Shown here: one piece after another, positions 18,468-28,243 of the stretch | Layout of the letters: every line of letters starts with the position of its first letter | Position numbering within the stretch: the first letter of the stretch is position 1 | NCBI RefSeq assembly: GCF_002741075.1 | Contig: NZ_CP016634.1 | Coordinates: 1,844,501 to 1,908,500 of the forward strand | Source of the DNA: Pseudomonas putida | GTDB taxonomy: Bacteria; Pseudomonadota; Gammaproteobacteria; Pseudomonadales; Pseudomonadaceae | DNA: 64,000 bases | Reading direction: 5' to 3' | Made by a program: the position numbers and the translations under genes | The notes under the pieces: model-generated | The model's database searches: none | What the model was told of the DNA's origin: nothing | The model's input: the letters and a program-made list of their open reading frames with translations, nothing else

Positions 18468-19364
18468 CGAGACCGCTATTTGGCTTTGCAATGGAAAGGA
18501 ATCCTGTGATGGCTAAGCGCTACGAACTTTCGGATGAAGCATGGGATGTGGTTGCGGATCTCTTCACCCCAACCCACACCAGAGGCCGACCGCGATCAAG
18601 TGATCGCCTGATGCTCGATGGCGTGCCGTGGTGGTTGCGCTCAGGCGCTGCCTGGCGTGACATGCCCGAGTGTTTTGGGCCTTGGCGGACGGTGTATCAC
18701 CGATTCCGAGTTTGGCGAAATCGGGGAACATTTGATCAGATGCTCAAGCGGTTACATCTCAAACTCAATGATCAAGGGCCCATTGACCTACAGACCTGGA
18801 TGATCGATTCGGCTGCTGTTCGTGCTACCCGCGCTTCAGCAGGTGCAGGTAAAAAAGGGGCCATGATGAACCCGCCGATCACGCTCTAGGCCGCAGTCGT
18901 GGTGGCCTCACCACCAAGATTCATATGCTCTGCGACGCCAACGGCGTACCACTGCGCTTTCTCCTTTCTGGCGGTCAAGCCAGCGATATTAGCTACGCGC
19001 AGCCATTGCTGGACGATGTCTGCATCCCGACGAGCAAACGTGGGCGACCTCGCAAGCGCTGCCGCTGGCTTTTGGCCGACAAGGGCTACGACGCTGATGC
19101 GCTGCGACGTTTTTGTGACCGGTATCGCATGCAACCGGTTATTCCTTTGCGTTCGATGAAGCGTAACCCAAGCCTGGACTATCCCGACTGTTTGATCGCC
19201 CCAAGTACCGCCAGCGTAATGTGATCGAGCGCATGTTCGGTTGGCTGAAAGAGAACCGCCGAGTTGAGACTCGTTTTGACAAGCTCGCAAAAAGCTATAG
19301 CGCGCTGGTGTCGCTGGCTTGTGTCATGCGGTGTCTACGACACCTTTTTTCAGACAGCACCTAG
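18468..19364 (+). mobile_element. IS5-family (IS427-like group) insertion sequence, decayed
   Basis: A transposase in two frames (18509-18889 and onward) of the type MAKRYELSDEAWDVV. The right end is TTTTTTCAGACAGCACCTAG, overlapping the transposase stop. The left end is placed near 18468 by weak similarity (GCTATTTG versus GCTGTCTG) and is uncertain. The size of about 0.9 kb fits the group. Confidence 0.7.
18509..19364 (+). pseudogene. IS5-family transposase, OrfA/OrfB with programmed-type slippery site and an inactivating frameshift
   Basis: Frame 1 runs from ATG 18509 to TAG 18889 and includes WMIDSAAVRATRASAGAGKKG. At 18851-18857 the heptamer AAAAAAG lies in phase for -1 slippage, after which the -1 frame continues DHALGRSRGGLTTKIHM and YDADALRRF. 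Near 19165 a second shift breaks the frame: the family sequence (KPGLSRLFDRPKYRQRNVIE) continues only one base away and runs to RCLRHLFSDST and stop. The first shift looks programmed, the second looks like a single-base loss, so the enzyme is probably dead. Confidence 0.8.
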
Positions 19365-19675
19365 ATGCTAAATGTATGGTCGCAGTTATTGCAAAGATGG
19401 TTGTCCAGAATTGTCTCATCGACAACTTTACCTGCAGCCGCACCAACTGCGGCGCCAGCGGTTAATCCACCCAGGAAGCCAATAACGCCGCCGACCACCG
19501 TGCCCACGCCAGGAAATAGAGCGCTACCAATAGCGGCGCCCATGGCAGCCCCTTCGCCTCCTCCAGCGACAGCGCCGACCCCTCCAGCCACGGCACCAAC
19601 ACCTGCCGCCACTTTCGTTCCAGTATTTCTTTTTTGAGTTTTATCAGAGCCACATTTGGGACAGGTGACAGCCAT
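19361..19675 (-). CDS. Glycine-zipper protein with split zinc ribbon
   Basis: 104 residues. An N-terminal CPKCGSDKT and a C-terminal CNNCDHTF together make a four-cysteine zinc-ribbon pair. Between them lies a long Gly/Ala segment (AGVGAVAGGVGAVAGGGEG, then GAAIGSALFPGVGTVVGGVI) of glycine-zipper type that could insert in or span a membrane. The stop codon overlaps the end of the IS. No function known to me for this combination. Confidence 0.65.
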   Translation of the reverse strand: MAVTCPKCGSDKTQKRNTGTKVAAGVGAVAGGVGAVAGGGEGAAMGAAIGSALFPGVGTVVGGVIGFLGGLTAGAAVGAAAGKVVDETILDNHLCNNCDHTFSI

Positions 19676-19964
19676 CGATCTTCCTTAATGCGCAGGACAA
19701 TTGTGTGTCACAAGATATCAATACGATATCACTCCTGTCCAATGCCTCTAGCTCGAAGTGGCGCCGTATCCCACTCAATAGCTCAAGGTAAAGCTTGAGC
19801 ACATTTGTACTCCACCCAGCTGTACCCCTCTCCCCTCTATTCACTGCCGCGATATGGCGGTCAAGGACGAAGTCATGCCTGAAGAAAACCAACTGCACCC
19901 AGCCCTGGCGCGCATCTACGACATTTTCGGCCTGCACCACTCGCATCCGATCAGCGCAAACGGA
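19676..19964. other. Degenerate sequence upstream of the integrase remnant
   Basis: No intact gene. A plus-strand frame from 19855 (MAVKDEVMPEENQLHPALAR) may be the worn 5' part of the integrase. The long minus-strand open frame here is only antisense to that remnant. Confidence 0.35.
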
Positions 19965-20695
19965 GTGGGCATCGGCAAACGTTAAGCGCAATGCCATCAC
20001 TAGGCTTTCGACGATCCTCGCCGGCGCGATGCGCGATGGCCTGCTGAGCAAGAACCCGGCGGAGGTGATTGATTTGCCGAAGCGATCGCGCAAGGAGATC
20101 CATCCATTCAGCCTCGAGGAGGCGAACGCGATTATCGCCAGGCTGTACGAACACCCCCACTGACCAAGCCGGATCTACGCCGCGTTGTTCGAGTTCATGT
20201 TACAGGGCTCCGACTTTCCGAGGCCCTGGCGGTGCGGTGGGAGGTGATCGACGAAGGGAAAAGGACGGTTCACGTCAGGAGGACCATCGCTCTGGCAAGG
20301 TTGAGGAGCGGACGAAGACAGGGAGGGGCAGGTTCGTTCTGCTGAACGAGAGGGCTTTGCGCGCTGCGGTATGCGAGGGATTACGCCGAGCAGCGGAAGC
20401 AAGGGAAGGAACTGATGGCGAATACGCCATCGTCGGACCTGCACAAACAGTGGTGCCAGTGCTGAACGAGCTGGGGATCAGAAGGAGGCCCCCATACAAC
20501 TGTAGGCACACCTATGCGACAATATGCTTAATGTCTGGCCTCAACCCCGCATTTATCGCCCAACAGCTGGGTCACAGCGTGCAAATGCTGCTGTCGACGT
20601 ATGCGCGTTGGCTCAACTCAAGCTCCGACTGGAGCGAGCTGGAAAAGCTCAAGATTGGTATCAAATCGGTATCAACCGAGAATCCAGCCGCGTAA
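19965..20695 (+). pseudogene. Tyrosine-recombinase (phage-type integrase), multiply frameshifted
   Basis: Readable pieces in order: KRNAITRLSTILAGAMRDGL with KNPAEVIDLPKR and FSLEEANAIIARLYEHPH, then TGA (20161) where Trp is expected; in a second frame GLRLSEALAVRWEVIDEGKR; in a third frame KVEERTKTGRGRFVLL through YNCRHTYATICL and QQLGHSVQMLLSTYARW. The catalytic Arg box, Arg in CRHTYA, His in LGHS and Tyr in STYARW are all recognisable, but at least one stop and two frameshifts separate them. The frame ends 20 bp before the ABC-F start codon. Confidence 0.8.
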
Positions 20696-20715
20696 GTTAC
20701 TGATAGGTAAGCGCT

Positions 20716-22302
20716 TTGATCTCCACCGCCAATATCACCATGCAATTCGGCGCCAAGCCGCTCTTTGAAAACGTCTCGGTCAAATTCAACAACGGCAACC
20801 GCTACGGCCTGATCGGCGCCAACGGCTGCGGCAAGTCGACCTTCATGAAGATCCTCGGCGGTGACCTGGAGCCGTCCGCCGGCCAGGTGATGCTCGAGCA
20901 GAACACCCGCCTGGGTAAACTGCGCCAGGACCAGTTCGCCTACGAGGCGTTCAGCGTGATCGACACGGTGATCATGGGCCACGAACAGCTGTGGAAGGTC
21001 AAGGCCGAGCGTGACCGCATCTATTCCCTGCCGGAAATGACCGAAGAAGACGGCATGGCCGTCGCCGAACTGGAAACCGAATTCGCCGAGATGGACGGCT
21101 ACACCGCCGAATCACGTGCCGGTGAGCTGCTGCTGGGCCTGGGCATCCCCCTGGAGCAGCACTTCGGGCCGATGAGCGAAGTGGCGCCGGGCTGGAAACT
21201 GCGCGTGCTGCTGGCCCAGGCGCTGTTCTCGGACCCAGACGTGCTGCTGCTGGACGAACCGACCAACCACCTGGACATCAACACCATCCGCTGGCTGGAA
21301 AACATTCTGACCGCGCGTAACAGCACCATGGTCATCATTTCCCACGACCGACACTTCCTGAACAGCGTCTGCACCCACATGGCGGACCTGGACTACGGTG
21401 AACTGCGCCTGTTCCCAGGCAACTACGACGAATACATGACCGCCGCCACCCAGGCGCGGGAGCAGTTGCTAGCCGACAACGCCAAGAAGAAAGCCCAGAT
21501 CGCCGAGCTGCAGACCTTCGTCAGCCGCTTCTCGGCCAACGCCTCCAAGGCCAAGCAGGCCACCTCGCGCGCCAAGCAGATCGACAAGATCCAGCTGGCC
21601 GAGGTCAAGCCGTCGAGCCGGGTCAGCCCGTTCATTCGTTTCGAGCAAACCAAGAAGTTGCACCGCCAGGCGGTGACCGTGGAGAAAGTCTCCAAGGGCT
21701 TCGAGGGCAAGACCCTGTTCAAGGACTTCAGCTTCGTGGTCGAGGCTGGCGAACGCGTGGCGATCATCGGCCCCAACGGTATCGGCAAGACGACCCTGCT
21801 GCGCACCCTGGTCGGCGAGATGGCACCGGATGCCGGTTCCGTGAAGTGGACCGACAGCGCTGAGGTGGGCTATTACGCCCAGGACCACGCCCACGACTTC
21901 GAAGACGACCTGAGCCTGTTCGACTGGATGGGTCAGTGGACTCAAGGCGAACAGCTGATCCGCGGCACCCTGGGTCGTATGCTGTTCTCCAACGACGAAA
22001 TCCTGAAGTCGGTGAAGGTGATCTCCGGCGGTGAGCAAGGCCGCATGCTGTTCGGCAAGCTGATCCTGCAAAAACCCAACGTGCTGGTGATGGACGAACC
22101 GACCAACCACCTGGACATGGAATCGATCGAGGCGCTGAACCTGGCGCTGGAGAACTACCCGGGAACGCTGGTATTCGTCAGCCATGACCGTGAGTTCGTG
22201 TCGTCGTTGGCAACGCGCATCATCGAACTGACGCCCGATGGCGTGGTGGACTTCAGCGGGACCTACGACGACTACCTGCGCAGCCAGGGTGTCGTGGTCT
22301 GA
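20716..22302 (+). CDS. ybiT: ABC-F family ATPase, YbiT-like
   Basis: 528-residue soluble protein with two ABC ATPase domains and no membrane segment. Walker A motifs are GANGCGKST (about 35) and GPNGIGKTT (about 354); signature and Walker B regions are [11 protein letters not shown] and [10 protein letters not shown], the latter preceded by [10 protein letters not shown]. The linker between domains (about 240-315) is Lys/Gln-rich. ABC-F proteins act on the ribosome. The start is TTG at 20716, preceded by AGG at about seven bases. An integrase remnant abuts its 5' side, so its native promoter may have been displaced. Confidence 0.93.
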   Translation: MISTANITMQFGAKPLFENVSVKFNNGNRYGLIGANGCGKSTFMKILGGDLEPSAGQVMLEQNTRLGKLRQDQFAYEAFSVIDTVIMGHEQLWKVKAERDRIYSLPEMTEEDGMAVAELETEFAEMDGYTAESRAGELLLGLGIPLEQHFGPMSEVAPGWKLRVLLAQALFSDPDVLLLDEPTNHLDINTIRWLENILTARNSTMVIISHDRHFLNSVCTHMADLDYGELRLFPGNYDEYMTAATQAREQLLADNAKKKAQIAELQTFVSRFSANASKAKQATSRAKQIDKIQLAEVKPSSRVSPFIRFEQTKKLHRQAVTVEKVSKGFEGKTLFKDFSFVVEAGERVAIIGPNGIGKTTLLRTLVGEMAPDAGSVKWTDSAEVGYYAQDHAHDFEDDLSLFDWMGQWTQGEQLIRGTLGRMLFSNDEILKSVKVISGGEQGRMLFGKLILQKPNVLVMDEPTNHLDMESIEALNLALENYPGTLVFVSHDREFVSSLATRIIELTPDGVVDFSGTYDDYLRSQGVVV

Positions 22303-22330
22303 TAGAGCCCCCACGTCGACCGCTTGCACG

Positions 22331-22360
22331 CCCTTCGCGGGTAAACCCGCTCCCACAGGT
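22331..22360. repeat. REP element
   Basis: Classic P. putida-type REP: CTTCGCGGGTAAACCCGCTC followed by CCACAGGT. It lies 28 bp after the ABC-F stop codon. Confidence 0.8.
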
Positions 22361-22601
22361 ACTGCGTCGTTCTCCGGCTCGGCGCTGTACCCTTGGGAGA
22401 TGCGGCCCCTTAAATGACCGAAGACTGGCGGGCTCCGCGCGCTGAAATTCGAGGGCCAGGGGCTGCTTTGCAGCCCATTGCAGGCTTAGCCGGCTCCCAC
22501 AACCAGCACGCAACCACCGAACAACTCGTTAGCCTGCTTTCTTTTATTCCGCACAGACGCCATGATGGGCCACGTCCCACCGCCCGCCCGCGAACGTGCC
22601 C

Positions 22602-23780
22602 ATGACCGCGCAACAACCCACCTCCAGCATCACCCTGCAGATCCTCTCGATCGTCTTCTATACCTTCATCGCCTTTCTGTGCATCGGTCTGCCGATCGCG
22701 GTGCTGCCCAGCTATGTCCATGACCAGCTTGGCTTTGGCGCCGTGATCGCCGGCCTGACCATTGGCCTGCAATACCTGTCCACCCTGCTCAGCCGTCCGT
22801 TCGCGGGCCGGGTGGCCGATGGCCTCGGGGGTAAACGGGCAATTCGCTACGGGCTGTACGGCATCGCCGGCTGCGGCGTGCTGACGCTGTGCTCGGCCTG
22901 GACCCTCGCCCTGCCCTGGCTGAGCCTCATCCTGCTGCTCGGTGGCCGGGTATTGCTGGGCATCGCCCAAGGGTTGATCGGCGTCGCCACGTTGAGCTGG
23001 GGCATCGGCCAGGTCGGCAGTGAGCACACCGCGAAGGTGATTTCGTGGAACGGTATCGCGTCCTACGGGGCCATCGCCATTGGCGCACCAGCCGGCGTGC
23101 TGCTGGTGGACGGGCTGGACTTCAGCGTACTCGGCCCGGCCTTGCTGATCCTGGCCCTGCTTGCGCTGCTGGCTTTGCGCACACGTCCAGACACCGTGGT
23201 GGTACGAGGCGAACGCCTGCCATTCTGGTCCGCCTTCGGGCGGGTGGCCCCGTTCGGCCTAGGCCTGACCCTGGCCTCGATCGGCTATGGCACGCTCACG
23301 ACCTTCGTCACCCTCTATTACCTGGAGCGTGGCTGGGTCGGTGCCGCCTGGTGCCTGAGCGCCTTCGGCCTGTGCTTCATCGTGTCCCGGCTGTTGTTCG
23401 TCAACGCAGTCAACCGCTTTGGCGGCTACAACGTCGCCATCGCGTGCATGGCCACCGAAGTGTTGGGGCTGACCCTGCTCTGGCTGGCGCCCTCACCTGC
23501 CTGGGCCTTGGTCGGCGCTGGCCTGACGGGGTTCGGGCTGTCACTGGTGTACCCCGCGCTCGGTGTGGAAGCGATCCAGCAGGTACCGAGCAGCAGTCGC
23601 GGCGCTGGCTTAGGCGCCTATGCGGTGTTCTTCGACCTGGCCTTGGCCATCGCCGGGCCTGTGATGGGGGCGGTCGCCGTGCGCCAGGGCTATGCGTCGA
23701 TCTTCTGCGTGGCCGCCTTGCTGGCGCTGTCAGGGGTGGGACTTGTGCTGCTGCTCGCCCGGCACGCCCGTCGCGACTGA
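22602..23780 (+). CDS. MFS transporter, YhhS/UPF0226-like
   Basis: 392-residue inner-membrane transporter with about twelve membrane segments. The MFS loop motif is seen in SRPFAGRVADGLGGKRAIRYG between TM2 and TM3. The N-terminal TLQILSIVFYTFIAFLCIGL and the overall length match the YhhS/YfcJ group of putative drug/sugar exporters. Start chosen at the ATG at 22602; an in-frame GTG lies two codons upstream. The last 51 bp overlap the convergent hydrolase gene. Confidence 0.85.
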   Translation: MTAQQPTSSITLQILSIVFYTFIAFLCIGLPIAVLPSYVHDQLGFGAVIAGLTIGLQYLSTLLSRPFAGRVADGLGGKRAIRYGLYGIAGCGVLTLCSAWTLALPWLSLILLLGGRVLLGIAQGLIGVATLSWGIGQVGSEHTAKVISWNGIASYGAIAIGAPAGVLLVDGLDFSVLGPALLILALLALLALRTRPDTVVVRGERLPFWSAFGRVAPFGLGLTLASIGYGTLTTFVTLYYLERGWVGAAWCLSAFGLCFIVSRLLFVNAVNRFGGYNVAIACMATEVLGLTLLWLAPSPAWALVGAGLTGFGLSLVYPALGVEAIQQVPSSSRGAGLGAYAVFFDLALAIAGPVMGAVAVRQGYASIFCVAALLALSGVGLVLLLARHARRD

Positions 23781-24788
23781 GCGTTCGGCAGGCAGCGGTG
23801 CCCCCAGGGCCTGGCTGAAGAACAACGCCGTCTCACGCTGCAGCGAATGGTGAATGTGGCGACGGTCGACACCTTCGGCGTCCTTGCACAGCGCGGGCAT
23901 GTGGGCATGCTGCTCCTCGTCGCAGGGCGCCATGAACACGAAATGGCCGGCACCGGCCAGCAGGCGATAGTCGGGCGTTACCGGCAACTTGCGCGCCAAG
24001 GCTTCGGCATTGCGGTCCACGGCTAGCAACTGGTCCCGATCCCCGCTGTAGATCAGTGCGGGGACCTTTACTCCAGCCAAGGCATGGCGGCCAAACATCA
24101 GGCTCAGGGGCGCCATCAACATCACCGCCCCCACGCGGGCATCGGCCTGGGGCGTGAGTTCGGCGCGGTCGGCGATCAGTACCCCGTGGGTCTTGCATGC
24201 ATCCGCGTCGCCGGGCCGTTCCAGGCAATACCGGTGCAGGCGGTCCAGGTCTGGTTGCGCACCGGAAAGAATCAACGCGGTTTCCCCTCCCGCCGAGTAC
24301 CCGATTACCCCGACCTTACCATCGTTCAGGTAGGGGCCAAGCAAGCGGTCATCACGGGCAGCGCTGATCGCAGCGCTCACTTGCAAGGGCCGTCCGTAGA
24401 GATTGCTCAAGGTGCCCAGACGGCTGTGGTCACGGTTGTTGTCGCCGGGATGGACCACGGCCACGACGATAAAGCCCCGGCGCGCCAGAGCGGTGGCCAG
24501 GTCGTGCAGCGCCAGTGGGCTGCCGTTATTGCCGTGGGACAACACCAGCAACGGAAACTGCCCCATAGCGACCGGTGCTTCCTCCGCCACGGTCAACGGA
24601 TAGCCTTCCAAACGGACAGCGCGGGTCGGGCCATGGGCCGGGTAGAACGCCAGCGCCTGCATAGGCCGGGCATCCAGCGGATCGGCCAGCTGCATCCGGT
24701 GCAGGCCACTGACCCAAGGCGCTGCCTCGGCGCGGGCCAGCAAGCCACCGAGCAACACCAGGGCCAACAGTGCACAGGTTCGCTTCAT
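23730..24788 (-). CDS. Secreted alpha/beta-hydrolase (dienelactone-hydrolase-like)
   Basis: 352 residues with a signal peptide (MKRTCALLALVLLGGLLARAEA). The nucleophile elbow is GYSAGGET (about residue 170), and the oxyanion/early-strand region LVLSHGNNGSPLALHDLATA precedes it. The C-terminal Asp and His of the triad are likely in IYSGDRD and GAGHFVF. Periplasmic or secreted; substrate unknown. The start ATG at 24788 gives the signal peptide. Confidence 0.8.
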   Translation of the reverse strand: MKRTCALLALVLLGGLLARAEAAPWVSGLHRMQLADPLDARPMQALAFYPAHGPTRAVRLEGYPLTVAEEAPVAMGQFPLLVLSHGNNGSPLALHDLATALARRGFIVVAVVHPGDNNRDHSRLGTLSNLYGRPLQVSAAISAARDDRLLGPYLNDGKVGVIGYSAGGETALILSGAQPDLDRLHRYCLERPGDADACKTHGVLIADRAELTPQADARVGAVMLMAPLSLMFGRHALAGVKVPALIYSGDRDQLLAVDRNAEALARKLPVTPDYRLLAGAGHFVFMAPCDEEQHAHMPALCKDAEGVDRRHIHHSLQRETALFFSQALGAPLPAERSVATGVPGEQQHKSHP

Positions 24789-24867
24789 GGGCAGGCAGCT
24801 CCGCGCAAGACTGAGGAACAGTGCCAGCATAAAGCCAGCCAAACGACCAGCAGATGAAACCTGAATG

Positions 24868-24908
24868 AAAAAACCGGCTGGCGCCTGGAGCATCAGCCGG
24901 TTTTTTTT
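24868..24908 (-). terminator. Rho-independent terminator of azoR
   Basis: AACCGGCTG pairs with CAGCCGGTT, with A-runs on the left and T-runs on the right, so it can work on both strands. It lies 10 bp beyond the azoR stop on the minus strand. Confidence 0.8.
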
Positions 24909-24917
24909 GCGTGCCGA

Positions 24918-25529
24918 TCAGGCGGCCACGAACAGCTCGTTGGCGATCTGTGCTTGGGCCGCGTCGATGGCCTTGCTGCGGTGTTCCGGGCCATAGGCAA
25001 GGCCATGGGCACGAACGATCTCAAGGTCGGTGATACCGATGAAGCCCAGGAACACCTTGAGGAACTCCTCATGGCCTACGCCGGTCGGCTGGCCGTGGTG
25101 CAGGCCACCGGCGGTGGACACCAGGATCACTTTCTTGTCACCGCACAGGCCTTCAGGGCCAGCTTCGGTGTAGCGGAAGGTCTTGCCAGCGACGGCGACG
25201 CGGTCGATCCAGGCCTTGAGCTGGGTCGGTACCGTGAAGTTGTACATCGGCGCGCCGATCACGACCGCATCGGCAGCCAGGAACTCTTCCAGGGTCTCGG
25301 CGCTGAGCTTGGCTTCGTGAGCCTGGGCGGCGTCGCGCATTTCGTCTGGGGTACCGGCGGCAACCAGGGTCGCGGCGGAGAAGTGGCTGATGGCATCGGC
25401 AGCCAGGTCGCGGTACACGACCTCGATGCTGGGATCTGCAGCTTTCCAGGCTTCGACGACTTCGCGGCTCAGTTGGCGGGAGGCGGAATTGTCGCCCAGG
25501 ATACTCGAATCGATATGCAACAGTTTCAT
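24918..25529 (-). CDS. azoR: FMN-dependent NADH-azoreductase
   Basis: 203-residue flavodoxin-fold quinone/azo reductase. Family blocks: [20 protein letters not shown] at the start (FMN phosphate site), then [20 protein letters not shown] and the [10 protein letters not shown] turn. It reduces quinones, azo dyes and nitroaromatics with NAD(P)H in the cytoplasm. GGAG precedes the ATG. It is divergent from a LysR regulator 134 bp away, the usual arrangement for regulated azoR genes. Confidence 0.93.
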   Translation of the reverse strand: MKLLHIDSSILGDNSASRQLSREVVEAWKAADPSIEVVYRDLAADAISHFSAATLVAAGTPDEMRDAAQAHEAKLSAETLEEFLAADAVVIGAPMYNFTVPTQLKAWIDRVAVAGKTFRYTEAGPEGLCGDKKVILVSTAGGLHHGQPTGVGHEEFLKVFLGFIGITDLEIVRAHGLAYGPEHRSKAIDAAQAQIANELFVAA

Positions 25530-25663
25530 GGGACTCTCCTGTGAGTGAAGACCGCATCTAGGGGCGATCGCGATGGAGAGAATCCTATAGAACCATCGAA
25601 TGACTGATAAGCGGGTAAAAATGCGTTAGTTTGTCCCATACATGGAACAATGAGACGTTACCC

Positions 25664-26566
25664 ATGCAAGACCTCAATGACCTCTTCTATTTCGCCCGTG
25701 TGGTGGAAGCCGGTGGTTTTGCGGCTGCGGGCCGCCAGTTGGGCATCCCCAAGTCGCGCCTGTCACGGCGCATCGCCGAGCTGGAAGAACGCCTGGGCAC
25801 ACGCCTTTTACAGCGCACCACCCGGCAACTGAAGCTCACTGCCGTCGGCGAGCGCTACCTGCAGCATTGCCAGGCCATGCTGCTGGAGGCCGAGGCCGCC
25901 GACGAAGCTGTGGCCAGTATGAGCAGTGAGCCACGCGGGCGTTTGCGGGTCTCGTGCCCAGTGGCCCTGGCCCATGCCTTCATGCCGGATGTGGTCAGTC
26001 GGTTTCTCGAGCAGTATCCCTTGGTGCAACTGGACTTGGTCCTGCTCAATCGCCGGGTCGACCTGATTTCCGAAGGGGTCGACGTGGCCTTGCGCGTACG
26101 TGACTTGGGTGACGAAGACCCAGCCCTGGTCACTCGTCGTCTGCGCCCGGCACAAACTCACCTGGTGGCCGCGCCGGGCTTTGCCGACCACTTGCGCGAG
26201 CCGTCGCAACTGGCCGGTTTGCCTGTGCTTGGCGCGGCGGAGGCCGACCGGCTGGTGCACTTGCGTCTGATCGGCCCGGGGGGACGGCAAGAGGAGCTCG
26301 CCCTGGAGCCGCGCCTGGCAGTCGACGACTTTTTGGTGCGCAAGGCGGCCGTACGCGCAGGCCTGGGGTTCACGGCCCTGCCGAGCATGTTCTGCGAAGA
26401 GGAACTCAAACGCGGCGAACTGGTACGCCTGTTGCCGGACTGGTCGCTGCCTGGCGGCTGGCTGCAGGCGGTCTACCCTCATCGCCGGGGCCTGCTGCCG
26501 GCAGTGCGGGTGTGGATCGACCATCTGGCGGCTTCGTTCGAAGCCTGTGGAGAGCGGTATGTCTGA
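25664..26566 (+). CDS. LysR-family regulator, probably of azoR
   Basis: 300 residues. N-terminal winged helix-turn-helix (FYFARVVEAGGFAAAGRQLG then RLSRRIAELEERLGTRLLQR) followed by a LysR substrate domain of the CrgA/AaeR-type group (PRGRLRVSCPVALAHAFMPD). Divergent from azoR, so it most likely controls that gene in response to quinone- or azo-type compounds. Its stop overlaps the next gene by eight bases. Confidence 0.9.
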   Translation: MQDLNDLFYFARVVEAGGFAAAGRQLGIPKSRLSRRIAELEERLGTRLLQRTTRQLKLTAVGERYLQHCQAMLLEAEAADEAVASMSSEPRGRLRVSCPVALAHAFMPDVVSRFLEQYPLVQLDLVLLNRRVDLISEGVDVALRVRDLGDEDPALVTRRLRPAQTHLVAAPGFADHLREPSQLAGLPVLGAAEADRLVHLRLIGPGGRQEELALEPRLAVDDFLVRKAAVRAGLGFTALPSMFCEEELKRGELVRLLPDWSLPGGWLQAVYPHRRGLLPAVRVWIDHLAASFEACGERYV

Positions 26567-26921
26567 GCGGCGGATGACGCCGGAGCAGGTAGCGGCGTTC
26601 TGCCTGACCTTGCCCGGTGCCCGGGAAGACTACAAATGGGGCGGCGTACGGGTGTTCTCGGTCGCGGGCAACAAGATGTTCGCAGTGCTGGACCTGGCTG
26701 GTGCAGGGTTGTCGTTCAAGGTGGCCGATGAGCTGTTCCTGGGCTATTGCGACCACCCCGGCGTACGCCCGGCGCCTTATCTTGCGCGGGCGCATTGGAT
26801 CAGCATGGCCCCACCGTATCCGATGGGGCGCGAAGCGTTGTGTGAGCTGCTGCAGCGCTCACACCAATTGGTGGTGAGGCGGTTGCCCAAGCGGCTGCAG
26901 GCAGGACTCTTGCTGGAGTGA
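26559..26921 (+). CDS. MmcQ/YjbR-family protein
   Basis: 120 residues with the YjbR/MmcQ pattern: MTPEQVAAFCLTLPGAREDY at the start, KWGGVRVFSV, a central FKVADELF, then the PYLARAHWISM segment. Small cytoplasmic proteins of this fold resemble DNA-binding proteins, but their role is not established. The gene overlaps the LysR gene, so the two are co-translated. Confidence 0.85.
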   Translation: MSERRMTPEQVAAFCLTLPGAREDYKWGGVRVFSVAGNKMFAVLDLAGAGLSFKVADELFLGYCDHPGVRPAPYLARAHWISMAPPYPMGREALCELLQRSHQLVVRRLPKRLQAGLLLE

Positions 26922-26958
26922 GGGCGAGGCGGATCGGGCGGCGATCACCTCCTCCCCA

Positions 26959-27411
26959 TCAATTGCCGGTCAAGAAACCGAACACTCCGCCCAGCCAGCG
27001 GCCATTCAGCAGCAAGTGATCGACCCAGAACGCCTCGTGCAGCATCACGATGCCCCAGAACGTCGCCTGGTAAGACACCTTGCGTGTCTTGTGCCGAAAC
27101 AGCTGCTGAGCCACCAGCGCACCCGGCCAACCACCACACAGCTCGCTGGCGTGCAGGACCTTCTCGGGCGTACGCCATGCCTGGGTGCGGGCTTGCTGCT
27201 TGTCCTGCCAGTAGAGCAACAGGCTGACCAGGCTCGCCAACGGATAGACCGCCAACGGAATCCAGGACTGCCCGTTGATGGCCATCTGTGCAGCGCCCAG
27301 CGTGGGCAGCAGACACAGCCCGGCCAGCACCAGCAACTTCAGGCGCAGGTTGCGTACGCCCTCCTGGGCGCGGTTGGCGCCGCGCTGCGGTACAGTTTGC
27401 GAACGGGCCAT
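26959..27411 (-). CDS. DUF1294 membrane protein
   Basis: 150 residues. After a basic N-terminus (MARSQTVPQRGANRAQ) there are hydrophobic segments (LKLLVLAGLCLLPTLGA, WIPLAVYPLASLVSLLLYW), then the DUF1294 core: YWQDKQQARTQAWRTPEKVLH, ELCGGWPGALVAQQLFRHKT, KVSYQATFW. In other bacteria the domain is often fused to a cold-shock domain; here it stands alone. The ATG follows the uppP stop by one base, so it is coupled to uppP. Confidence 0.85.
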   Translation of the reverse strand: MARSQTVPQRGANRAQEGVRNLRLKLLVLAGLCLLPTLGAAQMAINGQSWIPLAVYPLASLVSLLLYWQDKQQARTQAWRTPEKVLHASELCGGWPGALVAQQLFRHKTRKVSYQATFWGIVMLHEAFWVDHLLLNGRWLGGVFGFLTGN

Positions 27412-27412
27412 C

Positions 27413-28243
27413 TCAGCCGTGCGCCGTGGCCCAGTTGACCCAGCCAAAATGCCAGGTCGCCAGGATCAACAAACCGAAAACGATGCGGTACCAGGCAAAG
27501 GCCGCATAACTGTGGTTGGCGATGAACTTCAGCAGGCCCCGTACCGCGATCATGGCGAAGATGAACGACACCACGAAACCGACGGCGAACACTGGCAGAT
27601 CGCCAGGCTGGAACAGGTCACGGTATTTGTAGCCCGAGTACACCGCGGCACCGACCATGGTCGGCATAGCCAGGAAGAACGAGAACTCGGTCGCGGCCTT
27701 GCGCGACAGGCCGAACAACAAGCCGCCGATGATGGTCGAGCCCGAACGCGAAGTCCCCGGAATCATCGCCAGGCACTGGACAAGGCCGATCTTCAGGGCG
27801 TGGCTCCAGCGCATGTCATCCACATGGTCGACCTCGACGCGGTGATCGCGCCGCTCCGCCCAGAGCATGATCACCCCGCCAACCACCAGGGCTGCGGCCA
27901 CGGTGATCGGGTTGAACAGGTATTCGTGGATCATGTCGGCGAACAGCACGCCCAGCACCACTGCCGGGAAGAACGCGATCAGCAGGTTAGCGGTGAAGCG
28001 ACGCGCCTGGGGCTGGCTCTGCAACCCAAGCACCACATCGAAGATCTTGCGGCGAAACTCCCACACCACGGCGAGGATCGCGCCGAGCTGGATGATGATG
28101 TTGAACGCCATGGCCCGCTCGCCACCGAAGTCGATCAGGTCAGCGACGATGATCTGGTGCCCGGTGCTGGAGATCGGCAAGAACTCCGTCAACCCTTCCA
28201 CCACGCCTAAGATGATTGCCTGCAAGGCACTCCAAAAATCCAT
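27413..28243 (-). CDS. uppP: Undecaprenyl-diphosphatase
   Basis: 276-residue integral membrane phosphatase (BacA family) that recycles undecaprenyl pyrophosphate for cell-wall synthesis and confers bacitracin tolerance. Active-site motifs are visible: [14 protein letters not shown] near residue 17 and [10 protein letters not shown] near residue 170. ATG at 28243 places the first amphipathic helix ([17 protein letters not shown]) correctly. The gene is followed by the DUF1294 gene with one base between. Confidence 0.96.
   Translation of the reverse strand: MDFWSALQAIILGVVEGLTEFLPISSTGHQIIVADLIDFGGERAMAFNIIIQLGAILAVVWEFRRKIFDVVLGLQSQPQARRFTANLLIAFFPAVVLGVLFADMIHEYLFNPITVAAALVVGGVIMLWAERRDHRVEVDHVDDMRWSHALKIGLVQCLAMIPGTSRSGSTIIGGLLFGLSRKAATEFSFFLAMPTMVGAAVYSGYKYRDLFQPGDLPVFAVGFVVSFIFAMIAVRGLLKFIANHSYAAFAWYRIVFGLLILATWHFGWVNWATAHG

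Noticed and set aside
19644..20093. 149-residue minus-strand frame beside the glycine-zipper gene
   Set aside because: It is antisense to the integrase remnant and has no recognisable family or start signal.
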